Notes: a model not told the origin generated them from the letters alone. DNA of 62,798 bases from Denitromonas ohlonensis (GCF_007625205.1 NZ_VMNI01000033.1:1-62798); one strand, 5' to 3'; shown: positions 1-9,671, counted from the stretch's first letter. Numbers and translations are program-made.

Positions 1-170
<170 letters not shown>

Positions 171-177
<7 letters not shown>

Positions 178-208
178 CCACCACCGCCGTATCCGCCACC
201 ACCACCGC
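171..208 (+). repeat. 17-bp direct repeat TCCGCCACCACCACCGC, two copies
   Basis: The 17-mer occurs at 171-187 and again at 192-208, a 21-bp period, between the left REP and the RAYT start. It shares TCCGCCA with the end of the REP unit, so it may be decayed REP-derived sequence. No function is evident. Confidence 0.6.
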
Positions 209-234
209 GAAAACCACAACGAACTACGCTTTGA

Positions 235-771
235 ATGCCCGACTACCGCCGAAACCGCATCCCGGGCGGGTGCTACTTCTTCACGGTCAACCTGCTCGAC
301 CGCGACAGCGATGCGCTGGTGGTACACATGGACTTGCTGCGCAATGCCGTTCGAAAGGTTCGCTCGCGCCGTCCGTTTCACATCGACGCGTGGGTGGTGC
401 TGCCTGACCACATGCACGCGGTGTGGACGCTGCCGCCGGGCGATAGCGATTACTCCGGCCGCTGGCGGGCGATCAAGATTGCCTTTGCCAAGGCGCTGCC
501 GAAAACGGAATGGCGATCACCGAGGCGCATTGCGAAGGGCGAGCGAGGCATCTGGCAGCGTCGGTTCTGGGAGCATACGATCCGCGATGAAGCCGATTAC
601 GCTGCGCATGTGGATTACGTTCATATCAATCCGCTCAAACACGGGCTCGTCGAAGCGGTAGGCGATTGGCCGCACTCATCGTTTCATCGCTGTGTCGCGC
701 GGGGTGTTTATCCGGGCGATTGGGGTGGTGCTGGTGCGGTTGTTGTTGGGCATGGTGAAAGGGGTGAATGA
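235..771 (+). CDS. rayT: REP-associated tyrosine transposase (RAYT)
   Basis: A 178-aa protein of the Y1/HUH transposase superfamily, RAYT branch. The HUH metal-binding motif is H59-M60-H61 in LPDHMHAVWTLP. The likely nucleophile is Tyr128 in DYVHINPLKHG, and the family-typical WQRRFWEHTIRDE lies just before it. RAYTs cut and rejoin single-stranded REP hairpins next to GTAG. Matching REP units stand in inverted orientation on both sides (147-177 and 788-818), which fits this specificity. Length is normal and the frame is intact, so the enzyme may be active. No clear Shine-Dalgarno precedes the ATG. RAYTs are usually single-copy, domesticated genes rather than self-mobile elements. Confidence 0.9.
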   Translation: MPDYRRNRIPGGCYFFTVNLLDRDSDALVVHMDLLRNAVRKVRSRRPFHIDAWVVLPDHMHAVWTLPPGDSDYSGRWRAIKIAFAKALPKTEWRSPRRIAKGERGIWQRRFWEHTIRDEADYAAHVDYVHINPLKHGLVEAVGDWPHSSFHRCVARGVYPGDWGGAGAVVVGHGERGE

Positions 772-787
772 TTGCTGTGGTGTGGGA

Positions 788-818
788 TGGCGGAAGGCGC
801 TTTGCTTTTCCGCCCTAC
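788..818 (-). repeat. REP-like repeat, right copy (inverted)
   Basis: This is the reverse complement of 147-177 with one substitution (C to T within the hairpin), ending in CTAC, so GTAG faces outward on the minus strand. With the left copy it forms an inverted pair bracketing rayT. The 191 bp between here and the next gene show no ORF or other feature I can support. Confidence 0.8.
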
Positions 819-1009
819 ACGCGAAGCCGCTTCCGGCCGCCGTCACACCATCCCCCGCCACCGCCTTCGTCGCACCCTGATACAAAGCCAGTCGCAGCAA
901 TGCTGCATCGCAACATCGTTTACCTGTAGTGTGTATACCGTTCATTCACCCACTTCCTGACGCCTGCGCACGCATCCGTGCCGGGCGAACTGACGGAAAG
1001 GAGGTCGAT

Positions 1010-2050
1010 ATGCGGATCAAACCCTTCTCCAATCGAAAGAACATCAGCCTGGCCTTGCAGGGCGGTGGCGCGCACGGGGCGTTTACCTGGGGCGTGCTCG
1101 ATTACCTACTCGAAGCCGGCCAGCTCGATTTCGACGCGGTGAGCGGAACCAGCGCGGGCGCGATGAACGCGGCGGTGCTGGCGCAGGGGCTGATGGCGGG
1201 CGGGCCCGACGGGGCGCGTGAGGCGCTGGCGGCTTTCTGGAAGGCGGTGGCCAGCAGCGTGCCTTTTGATGTCACGGTGCGCACGCTCGATGGCGACAGC
1301 GGCACCCTGGCGCCGGCGATGAAAATGATGATGATGTGGGCGAGTTTCTTTTCGCCCTACGAACTCAACCCGTTTGACCACAACCCCTTGCGCGACGTGG
1401 TGACGAAGCAGATTGACTTCGAACGCCTGCGGCGCGAGAGCCCGCTGCGCTTGTTCATTGCTGCCACCGAGGCCAACACGGGCCGTCTGCGGCTGTTTCG
1501 TGAGCGGGAACTGACCGCTGACGCCCTGCTCGCCTCGGCCTGCCTGCCGTCGGTGCATCACAGCATCGAGATCGATGGCGAGCACTACTGGGACGGCGGT
1601 TTCGCGGCCAATCCAGCGGTGTTCCCGTTGTTCTACACGGGCAAGAGCCGCGACATCCTGCTGGTGCTGATCAACCCCATGCGCCACAGCAAGACGCCGC
1701 GCAGCGCCGATGAGATCCGCACGCGCAGCATGGAGCTGGGCTTCAGTGCGAACTTTCTGCGCGAGATGCGCATGTTTGCGCATGCCCGCGAGTTTGCCGA
1801 ACAGCAGCCGTGGTGGTCGCGCGGCCGGCTGGAGCGTCGCCTGCTGTCGACTCACTTCCACCTGATTGAAGCCTCAGAGGTGATGAGCCAGCTGTCGTCC
1901 GAATCCAAGCTGTCGGCCAGCGGGTCGTTTCTTGAACTGCTGCGCGACCTGGGCCGCGAACGCGCGGCGCAGTGGCATGCGGCGTCGGGCCACCATGTTG
2001 GCGATCGCTCGTCGGTTGAGGTGGCCGGCTTGTTCGGTGCTAGGCCTTGA
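1010..2050 (+). CDS. Patatin-like phospholipase family protein
   Basis: A 346-aa serine lipase-type acyl hydrolase. The oxyanion-hole motif QGGGAHGAF is at about residues 17-25, the nucleophile elbow GTSAG has Ser48, and the dyad aspartate is Asp195 in YWDGGFAANP. The family cleaves acyl esters of membrane lipids or storage granules; the substrate is not readable here. I chose the ATG at 1010 because AAGGAGG ends about 8 nt upstream; the frame also stays open from 929, but that extension lacks an RBS. There is no signal peptide, so it is probably cytoplasmic. The 3' end overlaps the convergent LysR gene by 11 bp. Confidence 0.88.
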   Translation: MRIKPFSNRKNISLALQGGGAHGAFTWGVLDYLLEAGQLDFDAVSGTSAGAMNAAVLAQGLMAGGPDGAREALAAFWKAVASSVPFDVTVRTLDGDSGTLAPAMKMMMMWASFFSPYELNPFDHNPLRDVVTKQIDFERLRRESPLRLFIAATEANTGRLRLFRERELTADALLASACLPSVHHSIEIDGEHYWDGGFAANPAVFPLFYTGKSRDILLVLINPMRHSKTPRSADEIRTRSMELGFSANFLREMRMFAHAREFAEQQPWWSRGRLERRLLSTHFHLIEASEVMSQLSSESKLSASGSFLELLRDLGRERAAQWHAASGHHVGDRSSVEVAGLFGARP

Positions 2051-2939
2051 AGTGGTCGATGAACACCCGCAGCCGCGGCGGCATGTTCACCCGGCTGGGG
2101 AAATACAGATAGAGCGAGCCGAGCGGCAGCGCATAGGCGTCGAGCACCGGCACCAGCCGGCCACTGCGCAGATCCTCGGCCACCATCGATTCGACCGTCT
2201 GCACCAGGGCCTGGCCGCTGCGCGCCAGGTCGATCTCGGCGGCGAGATCATTGATGATGTAGCGACCGCTCACATCCACTTCCAGCGGTTGTCCGTCGCG
2301 CTGGAACAGCCAGCGCGACAGCCGGCCGCTGGTGGCATAGCGGTAGCGCGAGCACTCATGACCGGCGAGGGCATCGGGGCTGTCGGGCACCGGGCGCTGC
2401 GCGAAATAGGCTGGCGCAGCAACCGTGACCAGCCGTGTCACCCGCCCCAGCGGTAGCGCCACCATATCGGCGGCGATCTGCTCGCCCATGCGCACGCCAA
2501 CATCGAAGCCCTCCGCCACCAGGTCCACCAGATGGTCGTCGAGCGCGAACTCCACCCCCACCTCCGGATAGCGCGCCGAAAATTCTGCCAGCCGCGGCAG
2601 GAAGAAACGCGCAAAAGCCATGCGCGGCAGTGTGATCCGTACCATGCCCGCCGGCTGGCTGCGGCTGTGTTCGACGGTATCGAGCGCGCCACCGAGCTGC
2701 GCCAGCCCCTCGCGCACCCCGTCGAGCATGGCCGCGCCTTCCTCCGTCAGCCCCACCCGGCGCGTGGTGCGCGCCAGCAAGCGCACATTGAGGCGTCGCT
2801 CGAGCGAGCGCACCGATTGCGACAGCGCCGAGGCCGACACGCCCAGTTCCTCGGCCGCACGGCTGAAGCTGGCATGGCGCGCCACGCACTCGAAAGCGAC
2901 TAGTGCGGGCAGCAGGGTCGGATTCAGTTTTAAGCTCAT
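2040..2939 (-). CDS. LysR-family transcriptional regulator
   Basis: A 299-aa regulator. The N-terminal winged HTH (about residues 7-65) shows FSRAAEELGVSASALSQSVR and the typical LLARTTRRVGLTEEG. A substrate-binding domain follows (about 92-295) with VRITLPRMAF and the PxYFAQR...C pattern of CrgA/DsdC-like regulators. It is divergent from the molybdenum-hydroxylase operon starting at 3047 and shares a 107-bp intergenic region containing repeats, so that operon is its likely target. The effector is unknown. It converges on the patatin gene with an 11-bp overlap. Confidence 0.92.
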   Translation of the reverse strand: MSLKLNPTLLPALVAFECVARHASFSRAAEELGVSASALSQSVRSLERRLNVRLLARTTRRVGLTEEGAAMLDGVREGLAQLGGALDTVEHSRSQPAGMVRITLPRMAFARFFLPRLAEFSARYPEVGVEFALDDHLVDLVAEGFDVGVRMGEQIAADMVALPLGRVTRLVTVAAPAYFAQRPVPDSPDALAGHECSRYRYATSGRLSRWLFQRDGQPLEVDVSGRYIINDLAAEIDLARSGQALVQTVESMVAEDLRSGRLVPVLDAYALPLGSLYLYFPSRVNMPPRLRVFIDHFKA

Positions 2940-2978
2940 CTTAATAGACCGTTTTACATTAGGCGGTCGATCTTAATA
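2938..2978. promoter_or_regulatory. Candidate LysR operator region
   Basis: ATCTTAATA occurs at 2938-2946 and 2970-2978, a 32-bp spacing or about three helical turns. An inverted repeat GACCG-N12-CGGTC (2947-2968) lies between the copies. The stretch is AT-rich against a GC-rich background and lies between the divergent LysR and iorA genes. LysR regulators commonly bind such interrupted dyads. That it is the operator is inference. Confidence 0.45.
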
Positions 2979-3046
2979 CCTAATCATCCTATGGTGCACC
3001 AATGATGGCCCGCAGAGGCTGCCCCCCCAACCCCAGGAGAGAACCC

Positions 3047-3505
3047 ATGATTCGCTTCACCCTCAACGGCAAGCCGGTCAGCACCGACTTGCCCGGCGAC
3101 ACCCCCTTGCTGTGGGCGGTGCGCGACGGCTTCGCGCTGACCGGCAGCAAGTTCGGCTGCGGCATGGGCCTGTGCGGCGCGTGCACCATGCATGTCGACG
3201 GCACCCCGGTGCGGTCCTGTTCGACGCCGCTGTCGGACATCGCCGGCAAGACCGTCACCACCATCGAGACCGTCGGCGCCGACCGCGTCGGTGCCGCCGT
3301 GCAACAGGCCTGGCAGAAACTCGACGTGGTGCAGTGTGGCTACTGCCAGTCCGGCCAGATCATGTCGGCCACCGCCCTGCTGCACAGCAACCCCAAGCCC
3401 ACCGATGCCGACATCGACGCCGCCATGGCCGGCAACGTGTGCCGCTGCGCCACCTATGTGCGCATCCGCGCCGCCATTCACGAAGCGGCCCGCACGCTGG
3501 CCTGA
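3047..3505 (+). CDS. iorA: Isoquinoline 1-oxidoreductase-type [2Fe-2S] subunit
   Basis: A 152-aa small subunit of a xanthine-oxidase-family molybdenum hydroxylase. The plant-type [2Fe-2S] motif is in [18 protein letters not shown], and the second cluster has CGYCQSGQ plus CRCATYVRI. It passes electrons from the molybdenum site of the IorB subunit to an acceptor. I chose the ATG at 3047, with AGGAG upstream; an upstream ATG at 3002 would add 15 residues not seen in the family. Twelve bp separate it from iorB. There is no FAD-subunit gene nearby, as expected for the two-subunit IorAB/CoxS-like type. The substrate is not determined by sequence alone. Confidence 0.9.
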   Translation: MIRFTLNGKPVSTDLPGDTPLLWAVRDGFALTGSKFGCGMGLCGACTMHVDGTPVRSCSTPLSDIAGKTVTTIETVGADRVGAAVQQAWQKLDVVQCGYCQSGQIMSATALLHSNPKPTDADIDAAMAGNVCRCATYVRIRAAIHEAARTLA

Positions 3506-3516
3506 GGAACGCGATC

Positions 3517-5739
3517 ATGACGACCCGACATACCCGCATCGAAAACCTCTCGCGCCGCGACTTTCTCAAACAAGGCACCGGCCTCACCCTCGGCGTGCTC
3601 CTGCCCACCGTGCCTGCCCAACTGCTGGCCGCCGGCGCCGGGCCGGGCATCGCCGGCGATGGCCCGGTGGCGGCCGCCAGCTTCGCCCCCAACGCCTTCG
3701 TGCGCATCGGCGCCGACGACACCGTGACCGTGATCGCCAAGCACCTCGAGATGGGCCAGGGCAGCCACACCGGGCTGGCCACGCTGGTGGCCGAAGAGCT
3801 CGACGCCGACTGGGCGCGCGTGGTAGTCGAAGGCGCGCCGGCCGACGGCGCCCGCTACAACAACCTGTTCTGGGGCAAGGCCCAGGGCACCGGCGGCAGC
3901 ACCGCGATTGCCAACTCCTTCATGCAACTGCGCCAGGCCGGTGCGGCGGCGCGCAGCATGCTGGTATCGGCCGCGGCGGCCGAATGGCAGGTGCCGGCCG
4001 GCGAGATCGTGGTGCGCGAAGGCGTGGTGAGTCATCCGAAGACACATCGCCAGGCCCGTTTCGGTGCGCTGGCCGAGGCCGCCGCCCGCCAGCCAGTGCC
4101 CGAATCGCCGACGCTCAAGGATCCGAAGGACTTCCGCCTCATCGGCCGCCACGCGCCACGCAAGGACAGCCTGGCCAAGACCACCGGGCAGGCGACATTC
4201 ACCCAGGACATGCAGCTGCCCGGCATGCTGGTGGCCGTGGTGGCGCACCCGCCGCGCTTCGGCGCCACGGTCAAGTCGATCGACGACAGCGCCGCGCGCA
4301 AGCTGCCCGGGGTGGTCGACGTGGTGCGCATCCCCTCCGGCGTGGCCGTGCTCGCCCGCGACACCTGGCGCGCCAAGCAAGGCCGCGACGCACTGAAGAT
4401 CGAATGGGACAACACCGCCGCCTGGCGCGGCAGCAGCGCCGCGCTGGTCGAGCGCTACCGCACGCTGGCCGCCACGCCCGGCCTGCCCGCACGCCAGGAC
4501 GGCGACACCGAGGCCGCGCTGGGCACGGCCGGCCGTGTCTTCGAGGCGGAGTTCGTCTTCCCCTACCTCGCCCATGCCGCCATGGAGCCGATGAACTGCG
4601 TCATCCGCCTCGACGCCAATGGCTGCGAGGTGTGGAACGGCGAGCAGCTCCAGACGCCCGACCAGCACGCCCTGGCCGCCCTGCTCGGCCTCAAGCCCGA
4701 GCAGGTCAAGCTCAACATGCTCTTCGCCGGCGGCAGCTTCGGCCGCCGCGCGGCGCCCGACTCGGACTACTTGCTCGAGGCCGGCCACATCGTCAAGGCC
4801 ATCGGCGGCCGGGCGCCGGTCAAGCTGGTGTGGATGCGCGAGGATGACATGCGCGCCGGCCACTACCGCCCGCTCTACCTGCACCGCCTGCGCGCCGCGC
4901 TCGACGACGCCGGCCGGCCGCTGGCCTGGTCGCAGCGCATCGTCGGCCAGTCCATCATCGCCGGCACGCCCTTCGAGCCGATGCTGGTCAAGGACGGCAT
5001 CGACGCCACCTCGGTCGAGGGCGCGGCCAACCTGCCCTACCGCGTGCCGAATCTGCAGGTCGAGCTGCACACCACCAATGCCGAGGTGAAGGTGCCGGTG
5101 CAATGGTGGCGCTCGGTCGGCTCAACGCACACCGGCTTCGCCACCGAGGCCTTCCTCGACGAGCTGGCCACGGCGGCGGGCGCCGACCCGGTCGACTACC
5201 GCCTCGCGCTGCTCGACGCCCACCCGCGCCATGCCGCGGTGCTGCGCCTGGTCGCCGACAAGGCCGGCTGGTCGGCCCCGCTGGCCGGGCGTGACGGCGT
5301 GCGGCGCGGGCGCGGTGTAGCGCTGCACGAATCCTTCAACACCATCGTCGCCCAGGTGGCCGAGGTGAGCGTCGCTGCCGACGGCGCGTTCAAGCTCGAC
5401 CGCGTGGTGTGTGCGCTCGATTGCGGCGTGGCGGTCAATCCGGACGTGATCCGCGCGCAGATGGAAGGCGGCATCGGCTTCGCGCTGGCCGCGGCGCTGA
5501 CCGGCGAGATCACGCTCGAGGACGGCCAGGTGGTGCAGTCCAACTTCCACGACTACCCGGTGCTGCGCATCGACCAGATGCCGGCGGTGGAGGTGCATAT
5601 CGTCCCCTCGGCCGAAAAACCCACCGGCGTGGGCGAGCCCGGCGTGCCGCCGCTGGCCCCCGCGCTGGCCAACGCCCTGTTCGCCGCCAGCGGCAAGCGC
5701 ATCCGCCGCCTGCCGATCGGCGACCAGCTCAAGGCCTGA
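3517..5739 (+). CDS. iorB: Isoquinoline 1-oxidoreductase-type molybdopterin subunit
   Basis: A 740-aa large subunit carrying molybdopterin cytosine dinucleotide. The N-terminus has a twin-arginine signal ([12 protein letters not shown], then a hydrophobic stretch), so the complex is probably exported. Family landmarks include [58 protein letters not shown] and the C-terminal [16 protein letters not shown], whose Glu is the conserved catalytic base of molybdenum hydroxylases. It pairs with iorA and is followed after 5 nt by xdhC. It hydroxylates an N-heterocycle or aldehyde; isoquinoline is only the family name and the real substrate is open. Confidence 0.9.
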   Translation: MTTRHTRIENLSRRDFLKQGTGLTLGVLLPTVPAQLLAAGAGPGIAGDGPVAAASFAPNAFVRIGADDTVTVIAKHLEMGQGSHTGLATLVAEELDADWARVVVEGAPADGARYNNLFWGKAQGTGGSTAIANSFMQLRQAGAAARSMLVSAAAAEWQVPAGEIVVREGVVSHPKTHRQARFGALAEAAARQPVPESPTLKDPKDFRLIGRHAPRKDSLAKTTGQATFTQDMQLPGMLVAVVAHPPRFGATVKSIDDSAARKLPGVVDVVRIPSGVAVLARDTWRAKQGRDALKIEWDNTAAWRGSSAALVERYRTLAATPGLPARQDGDTEAALGTAGRVFEAEFVFPYLAHAAMEPMNCVIRLDANGCEVWNGEQLQTPDQHALAALLGLKPEQVKLNMLFAGGSFGRRAAPDSDYLLEAGHIVKAIGGRAPVKLVWMREDDMRAGHYRPLYLHRLRAALDDAGRPLAWSQRIVGQSIIAGTPFEPMLVKDGIDATSVEGAANLPYRVPNLQVELHTTNAEVKVPVQWWRSVGSTHTGFATEAFLDELATAAGADPVDYRLALLDAHPRHAAVLRLVADKAGWSAPLAGRDGVRRGRGVALHESFNTIVAQVAEVSVAADGAFKLDRVVCALDCGVAVNPDVIRAQMEGGIGFALAAALTGEITLEDGQVVQSNFHDYPVLRIDQMPAVEVHIVPSAEKPTGVGEPGVPPLAPALANALFAASGKRIRRLPIGDQLKA

Positions 5740-5744
5740 GCCTC

Positions 5745-6767
5745 ATGGACAGCCTCGATCTGGACGTACTCACCCGCGCGCGCGACTGGCTCGCCGACGG
5801 CCGGCGGGTGATGCTCGCCACGGTGGTGCGCACCTGGGGCTCCTCGCCGCGCCCGCCCGGCGCCCTGCTGGCCCTGCGCGACGACGGCCGCGCGGTGGGC
5901 TCGGTGTCCGGCGGCTGCATCGAGGACGACCTCATCCGCCGCCTCGCCGCCGACGGCCTGCCAACCCGGCCGCAAGTGGTCAGCTACGGCGTCGGCGCCG
6001 AGGAAGCGCGCCGCTTCGGCCTGCCCTGCGGCGGCACCATGGAACTGGTGCTCGAACCGCTGGACCGGCCCGCCCCGCTCGATACGCTGCTCGCCCGCCT
6101 CGCCGCCGGCGAGCTGGTCGAACGCCGGCTAAGCCTCGCCAGCGGCGCGGCGCAACTCGCCGCCGCGCACCCCGAGCAGGGCCCCAGCTTCGACGGGCGC
6201 ACGCTGGTAAGCGTGTTCGGGCCGCGCTACCGGCTGCTGCTGATCGGCGCCGGCCAGCTCTCGGCGATTCTCGCGCGCATGGCGCTGGCGCTCGACTTCG
6301 CCGTCACGGTGTGCGACCCGCGCGACGAGTGGCGGGAGGAATGGGCCGTGCCCGGCACCACACTCAGCCGCGAGATGCCCGACGACCTCGTCATCGCCCT
6401 GCGCCCCGATGCCCGCATGGCCGTCATCGCCCTGACGCACGACCCCAAGCTCGACGACCTCGCGCTGATGGAAGCGCTGCGCACGCCGGCCTTCTATGTG
6501 GCCGCCCTCGGCTCGCGCCGCAACAACGCGGTGCGCCGCGAACGGCTGCGCGAATTCGATCTCGACGAAGCGCAGGTGGCCGCCCTGCGCGGTCCGGCCG
6601 GGCTCTACATCGGCAGCCGCACACCGGCCGAGATCGCGGTGTCGATCGCGGCCGAACTGGTGGCCGTCAAGAACGGTGTGGCGCCCGAGCGCGTGCTGCC
6701 GGTGGCCGAAGCCAAGGCCGCGCTGGACGTGGCCGCGGACACGCTATCGGCCTGCCGCAGCGGATGA
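5745..6767 (+). CDS. xdhC: XdhC/CoxI-family molybdenum hydroxylase maturation protein
   Basis: A 340-aa protein. The N-terminal XdhC_CoxI domain has [14 protein letters not shown] and [11 protein letters not shown]. The C-terminal Rossmann-type domain starts near [14 protein letters not shown] and ends with [18 protein letters not shown]. Family members bind sulfurated molybdenum cofactor and load it into xanthine-oxidase-type enzymes, so it most likely matures IorB. It lies 5 nt after iorB and overlaps the next gene by ATGA. Confidence 0.9.
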   Translation: MDSLDLDVLTRARDWLADGRRVMLATVVRTWGSSPRPPGALLALRDDGRAVGSVSGGCIEDDLIRRLAADGLPTRPQVVSYGVGAEEARRFGLPCGGTMELVLEPLDRPAPLDTLLARLAAGELVERRLSLASGAAQLAAAHPEQGPSFDGRTLVSVFGPRYRLLLIGAGQLSAILARMALALDFAVTVCDPRDEWREEWAVPGTTLSREMPDDLVIALRPDARMAVIALTHDPKLDDLALMEALRTPAFYVAALGSRRNNAVRRERLREFDLDEAQVAALRGPAGLYIGSRTPAEIAVSIAAELVAVKNGVAPERVLPVAEAKAALDVAADTLSACRSG

Positions 6768-7348
6768 GCCCGCAAGGCATCCTGCTCGCCGCTGGCTTCG
6801 GCCGGCGCTTCGACCCCGAAGGCCAACAGGACAAGCTCCTCGCCCCACTCGCCGACGGCCGCCCGGTGCTATGGCACAGCGCCCGCGCGCTGGCCGCCGC
6901 CCTGCCCGACAGCCTCGCCGTGATCCGCCCCGGCCAGCCGGCGCGCGCCCACTGGCTGCGCGAAGCCGGCTGCCGCGTGCTCGAAGCGCGCGCCGCCGAG
7001 GCCGGCATGGGTCACGCCCTCGCCGCCGCTGTGGCCGCCAGCGCCGACGCCGATGGCTGGGTTGTCACCCTCGCCGACATGCCCTGGCTCCCCACCGCCG
7101 CCATCCGCGCCGTGGCCGCCCGCCTCACCACCCCGAGCACCGTCACCGCCCCCCGGCACGCCGGCCGGCGCGGCCACCCGGTCGGCTTCGGCAAGGCGTG
7201 GCGCGAACAGCTGATAGCACTCGACGGCGACCGCGGCGCCCGCGCAATCGTGGGCGCGACCGCTGTAAGCCTGTTCGATTGGGATGACGCAGGCGTGCTG
7301 CGCGATGTCGACACGCGGGACGACCTGGTCGATCGCGGTACAGTCTGA
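6764..7348 (+). CDS. mocA: MobA-like NTP transferase (molybdenum cofactor cytidylyltransferase type)
   Basis: A 194-aa nucleotidyltransferase with the nucleotide-binding loop LLAAGFGRRF near the N-terminus, an ADMPW metal-binding aspartate motif and the TAPRHAGRRGHPVGF segment typical of MocA/CoxI-linked enzymes. It probably converts molybdopterin to the cytosine dinucleotide used by IorB. The start overlaps the xdhC stop (ATGA), suggesting translational coupling. The MocA call rather than MobA rests on this context and the GHPVGF motif. Confidence 0.8.
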   Translation: MSPQGILLAAGFGRRFDPEGQQDKLLAPLADGRPVLWHSARALAAALPDSLAVIRPGQPARAHWLREAGCRVLEARAAEAGMGHALAAAVAASADADGWVVTLADMPWLPTAAIRAVAARLTTPSTVTAPRHAGRRGHPVGFGKAWREQLIALDGDRGARAIVGATAVSLFDWDDAGVLRDVDTRDDLVDRGTV

Positions 7349-7414
7349 CCTTCTGTGGCGGGCCACGTTAACGACCTGACCGGGCACAGCCACCAGCGGA
7401 TCGAGAGGAGCGTC

Positions 7415-7885
7415 ATGAATTTGAAGCGGGTCCGGCTGAGCGAGGTCAGCGTGTCCGACCTCGTCGCGCTACACAACACCCCGGGCGTCCTGCGCCATAT
7501 GCCACTGGCCGGCGCGGTGTTCGACGAGGCGCGCTGCGGGCAATGGGTCCAGGCCAAGGAAGCGCAGTGGACCACACACGGTTATGGCCCGTGGGGTCTG
7601 CTCATCGACGACGCGTTCGCCGGGTGGGGCGGCTTTCAGTGCGAACAGGGCGACGCGGATTTTGCGCTGGTGCTGTCGCCTGCCTACTGGGGCTATGGCC
7701 GCCCCATCTTCCAGCATTTCATCCGGCTGGCCTTTGACGACATGGGGCTTGAGTCGGTCACCGCCCTGCTCCCGCCGAGCCGCGGCCACGCCAGCGGCTT
7801 GCGCCGCTTGGGGTTTGAACCCGACGGCTCGGTGCGGATCGACGGGGCGGTGTTTTGCCGCTACCGGCTGCGGGCGCCGGGCTGA
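7415..7885 (+). CDS. GNAT-family N-acetyltransferase
   Basis: A 156-aa protein of the RimJ/RimL-like GNAT group. It begins with LKRVRLSEVSVSDLVALHNTPGVLRHMP, has a central beta segment (WGLLIDDAFAGWGGFQ) and an acetyl-CoA-region YWGYGRPIFQHFIRLAF, where the usual Gln/Gly-rich loop is partly altered. It ends with GLRRLGFEPDGS. GAGAGGAG precedes the ATG. The acetyl acceptor is unknown. It lies 66 bp after the mocA-like gene on the same strand but has its own RBS, so operon membership is uncertain. Confidence 0.75.
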   Translation: MNLKRVRLSEVSVSDLVALHNTPGVLRHMPLAGAVFDEARCGQWVQAKEAQWTTHGYGPWGLLIDDAFAGWGGFQCEQGDADFALVLSPAYWGYGRPIFQHFIRLAFDDMGLESVTALLPPSRGHASGLRRLGFEPDGSVRIDGAVFCRYRLRAPG

Positions 7886-8082
7886 TCGAAACACCGACCG
7901 GTAAGCAGACGCGCATGCTCACATCCGGGGAAACCGATGGTGGTGAGCGGGACAAAGCGGGCGATCGTCAGCGCCACAAACACCGCCTCGATTAAACGAA
8001 GCCGGTCGCCGCTACAAGGAAACCCTCGGCTGGGCCACGCGCAGGGAACGCGCCGTGCGCTGAACCGCGCACACCGCGGCGC

Positions 8083-9282
8083 TCACGCCCGACAACAGGT
8101 CATCACCGCCTCCATCGCCGGGCTCGCGCTGGCGGGCGTGCATCGGTGCAGGCAGGCCGTGCGACACCCATTGAACGCCATGAACGCGGCGAGCGCTTTG
8201 GACAAGGCCTGCGCGAATTCTTCGATTCTGGTCAGCCGGGGTTCGAGCACGAGGTGGTGCACATGAAGCACCGAGGCGTGTCGCTCGGCCTTGCAGTCCA
8301 TCCGCGCAACCAGTGCGCCGCCCCACAGAATGGGCAGCGAGAAATAGCCATGCTGGCGCTTTGCCGCCGGCACGTAGCACTCCAGCAAGTAGTCGAAATC
8401 AAACAGCGCCTGCATGCGCTTTCGCTGGATGAGGAGGTTGTCGAAAGGCGAGAGGATGTGGAGCCGGCTGCGCCGCAGGGGCTTGTTCAACAAGGCCAGC
8501 GACGCCGGTAGCGCATGGTAGCGATGCGCGCCGACACTGATCGGGACCACTGCCCCGCTCGCCACCATGTCCCGCAACACGGCGGCCACACGCGGCTTGG
8601 TGTTCTTCTGCAGATAGCAGACTTCCGCCGCCTGCCCCAGCCCGTTGGCCTGCAGATAGCGCGTGATCAGGAACCGCGCGTGTTCGTCTGGCGTCGGCAG
8701 ACGGGTGTCGACGCCCTCGGGCAACACCCGCTCGGTCAAATCGTAAACCTTGTGAAAATTGACCCGACCCGAAATCATCAGCTCACCCTGCATGAACAGG
8801 TATTCCAGCGCACGCTTGGCCGGCTTGCTCTTCCACTCGCCGAGCGTGCTGCCGGTGTGCTCGAAGTCCTTCGCCATCAACGGCCCTTCGGCGGCGATGC
8901 GTTGCAGCACGGTTTGCATCAGCGGCTTATCACGTTCGTACCAGTGACGCTGCGCGCCGCTGGCCGTCGCGTGCTTGCGTGGCAGGCTGAACCGGTAGTC
9001 GCGCATGGGCAGATAGGCCGCGGCATGCGACCAGTATTCAAAGACCTGCTTGTCGGCCACCAGTTGCTCGAGGTGCGACGGAACGTAGCCCGGATTGCGA
9101 TTCCACAGCGTGTGGTGATGGGCGCGCTGAACGGCCGAAATGGTGTCGATCTGGATGTACCCGAGGTGCTCGATGGCCGACAGGGTCGCGGCCATCGGCG
9201 AGCCCACCGGCTTGCCCGGCGGCAGCCGCTGGGACAGCAGGACCAGCTTTCTGGCCTGGTCAATCGAGAGGGACTCAGTCAT
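8083..9282 (-). CDS. YcaQ/AlkZ-like DNA glycosylase (winged-helix family)
   Basis: A 399-aa HTH_42-family protein. The motif GYIQIDTISAVQRAHHHTLW near residues 41-60 holds the catalytic Q-x-D of YcaQ-like glycosylases, which unhook DNA interstrand crosslinks and remove bulky N-alkyl adducts. FEYWSHAAAYLPM and LHILSPFDNLLIQRKR are also family landmarks. The C-terminal 15-20 residues (Cys-rich, PASASP) do not look conserved, so the 3' end may have drifted. It is a lone minus-strand gene; 197 bp without features separate it from the GNAT gene. Confidence 0.82.
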   Translation of the reverse strand: MTESLSIDQARKLVLLSQRLPPGKPVGSPMAATLSAIEHLGYIQIDTISAVQRAHHHTLWNRNPGYVPSHLEQLVADKQVFEYWSHAAAYLPMRDYRFSLPRKHATASGAQRHWYERDKPLMQTVLQRIAAEGPLMAKDFEHTGSTLGEWKSKPAKRALEYLFMQGELMISGRVNFHKVYDLTERVLPEGVDTRLPTPDEHARFLITRYLQANGLGQAAEVCYLQKNTKPRVAAVLRDMVASGAVVPISVGAHRYHALPASLALLNKPLRRSRLHILSPFDNLLIQRKRMQALFDFDYLLECYVPAAKRQHGYFSLPILWGGALVARMDCKAERHASVLHVHHLVLEPRLTRIEEFAQALSKALAAFMAFNGCRTACLHRCTPASASPAMEAVMTCCRA

Positions 9283-9335
9283 GGTGTTGGCGGGTAAATC
9301 GGCGGTTGCGGGCGCACGCCCCTGGCAGCAACAGC

Positions 9336-9662
9336 TTACCCCGCCAGCACCGCCACGGCCTCCCCCGACGTTTTCCAGGCGGCGATACCGCCCGCCAGAT
9401 GCCGCGCGTCGACGCCCATCGCGCGCAACGCCTCGGCCAGCCCCTGGCTGAGCTCATGTCCGTGTGCGCAATAGAGCACGACGAGACCATCGCTCAGAAC
9501 GGCGTCCTTCCAGTCCAGCCACAGCGCCGGGTCTTGCCAGCGACCGCCGGCAATCTCGGTGCCGTCGTTTTGCCGCGCGGCGGCGCGGCGCACGTCGATG
9601 AGCGTGTGCGCAAGACCACCGCGTTGCCAAAGCGCCAGTTCTGCGGGGGTGATGTGGCTCAT
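9336..9662 (-). CDS. Single-domain rhodanese of the chromate operon (ChrE-like)
   Basis: A 108-aa single rhodanese domain starting TPAELALWQRGG, with LIDVRR at about 21-26. The active-site cysteine is Cys65 in YCAHGHELSQ; most rhodaneses have CxxGxR here, and this one has His in place of Arg. It ends with HLAGGIAAWK. AGGAG precedes the ATG. It lies 9 bp downstream of chrA in the same operon. Rhodanese-like ChrE proteins are known in some chr operons and have been proposed to handle chromium-thiol adducts; that role is by analogy. Confidence 0.8.
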   Translation of the reverse strand: MSHITPAELALWQRGGLAHTLIDVRRAAARQNDGTEIAGGRWQDPALWLDWKDAVLSDGLVVLYCAHGHELSQGLAEALRAMGVDARHLAGGIAAWKTSGEAVAVLAG

Positions 9663-9671
9663 GGCGATCTC

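Noticed and set aside
3478-5103. Long minus-strand open frame (541 codons) opposite iorB
   Set aside because: Antisense to a gene with full molybdenum-hydroxylase motifs; composition is His/Gly/Ala-rich without family pattern, as expected from GC-rich third positions.
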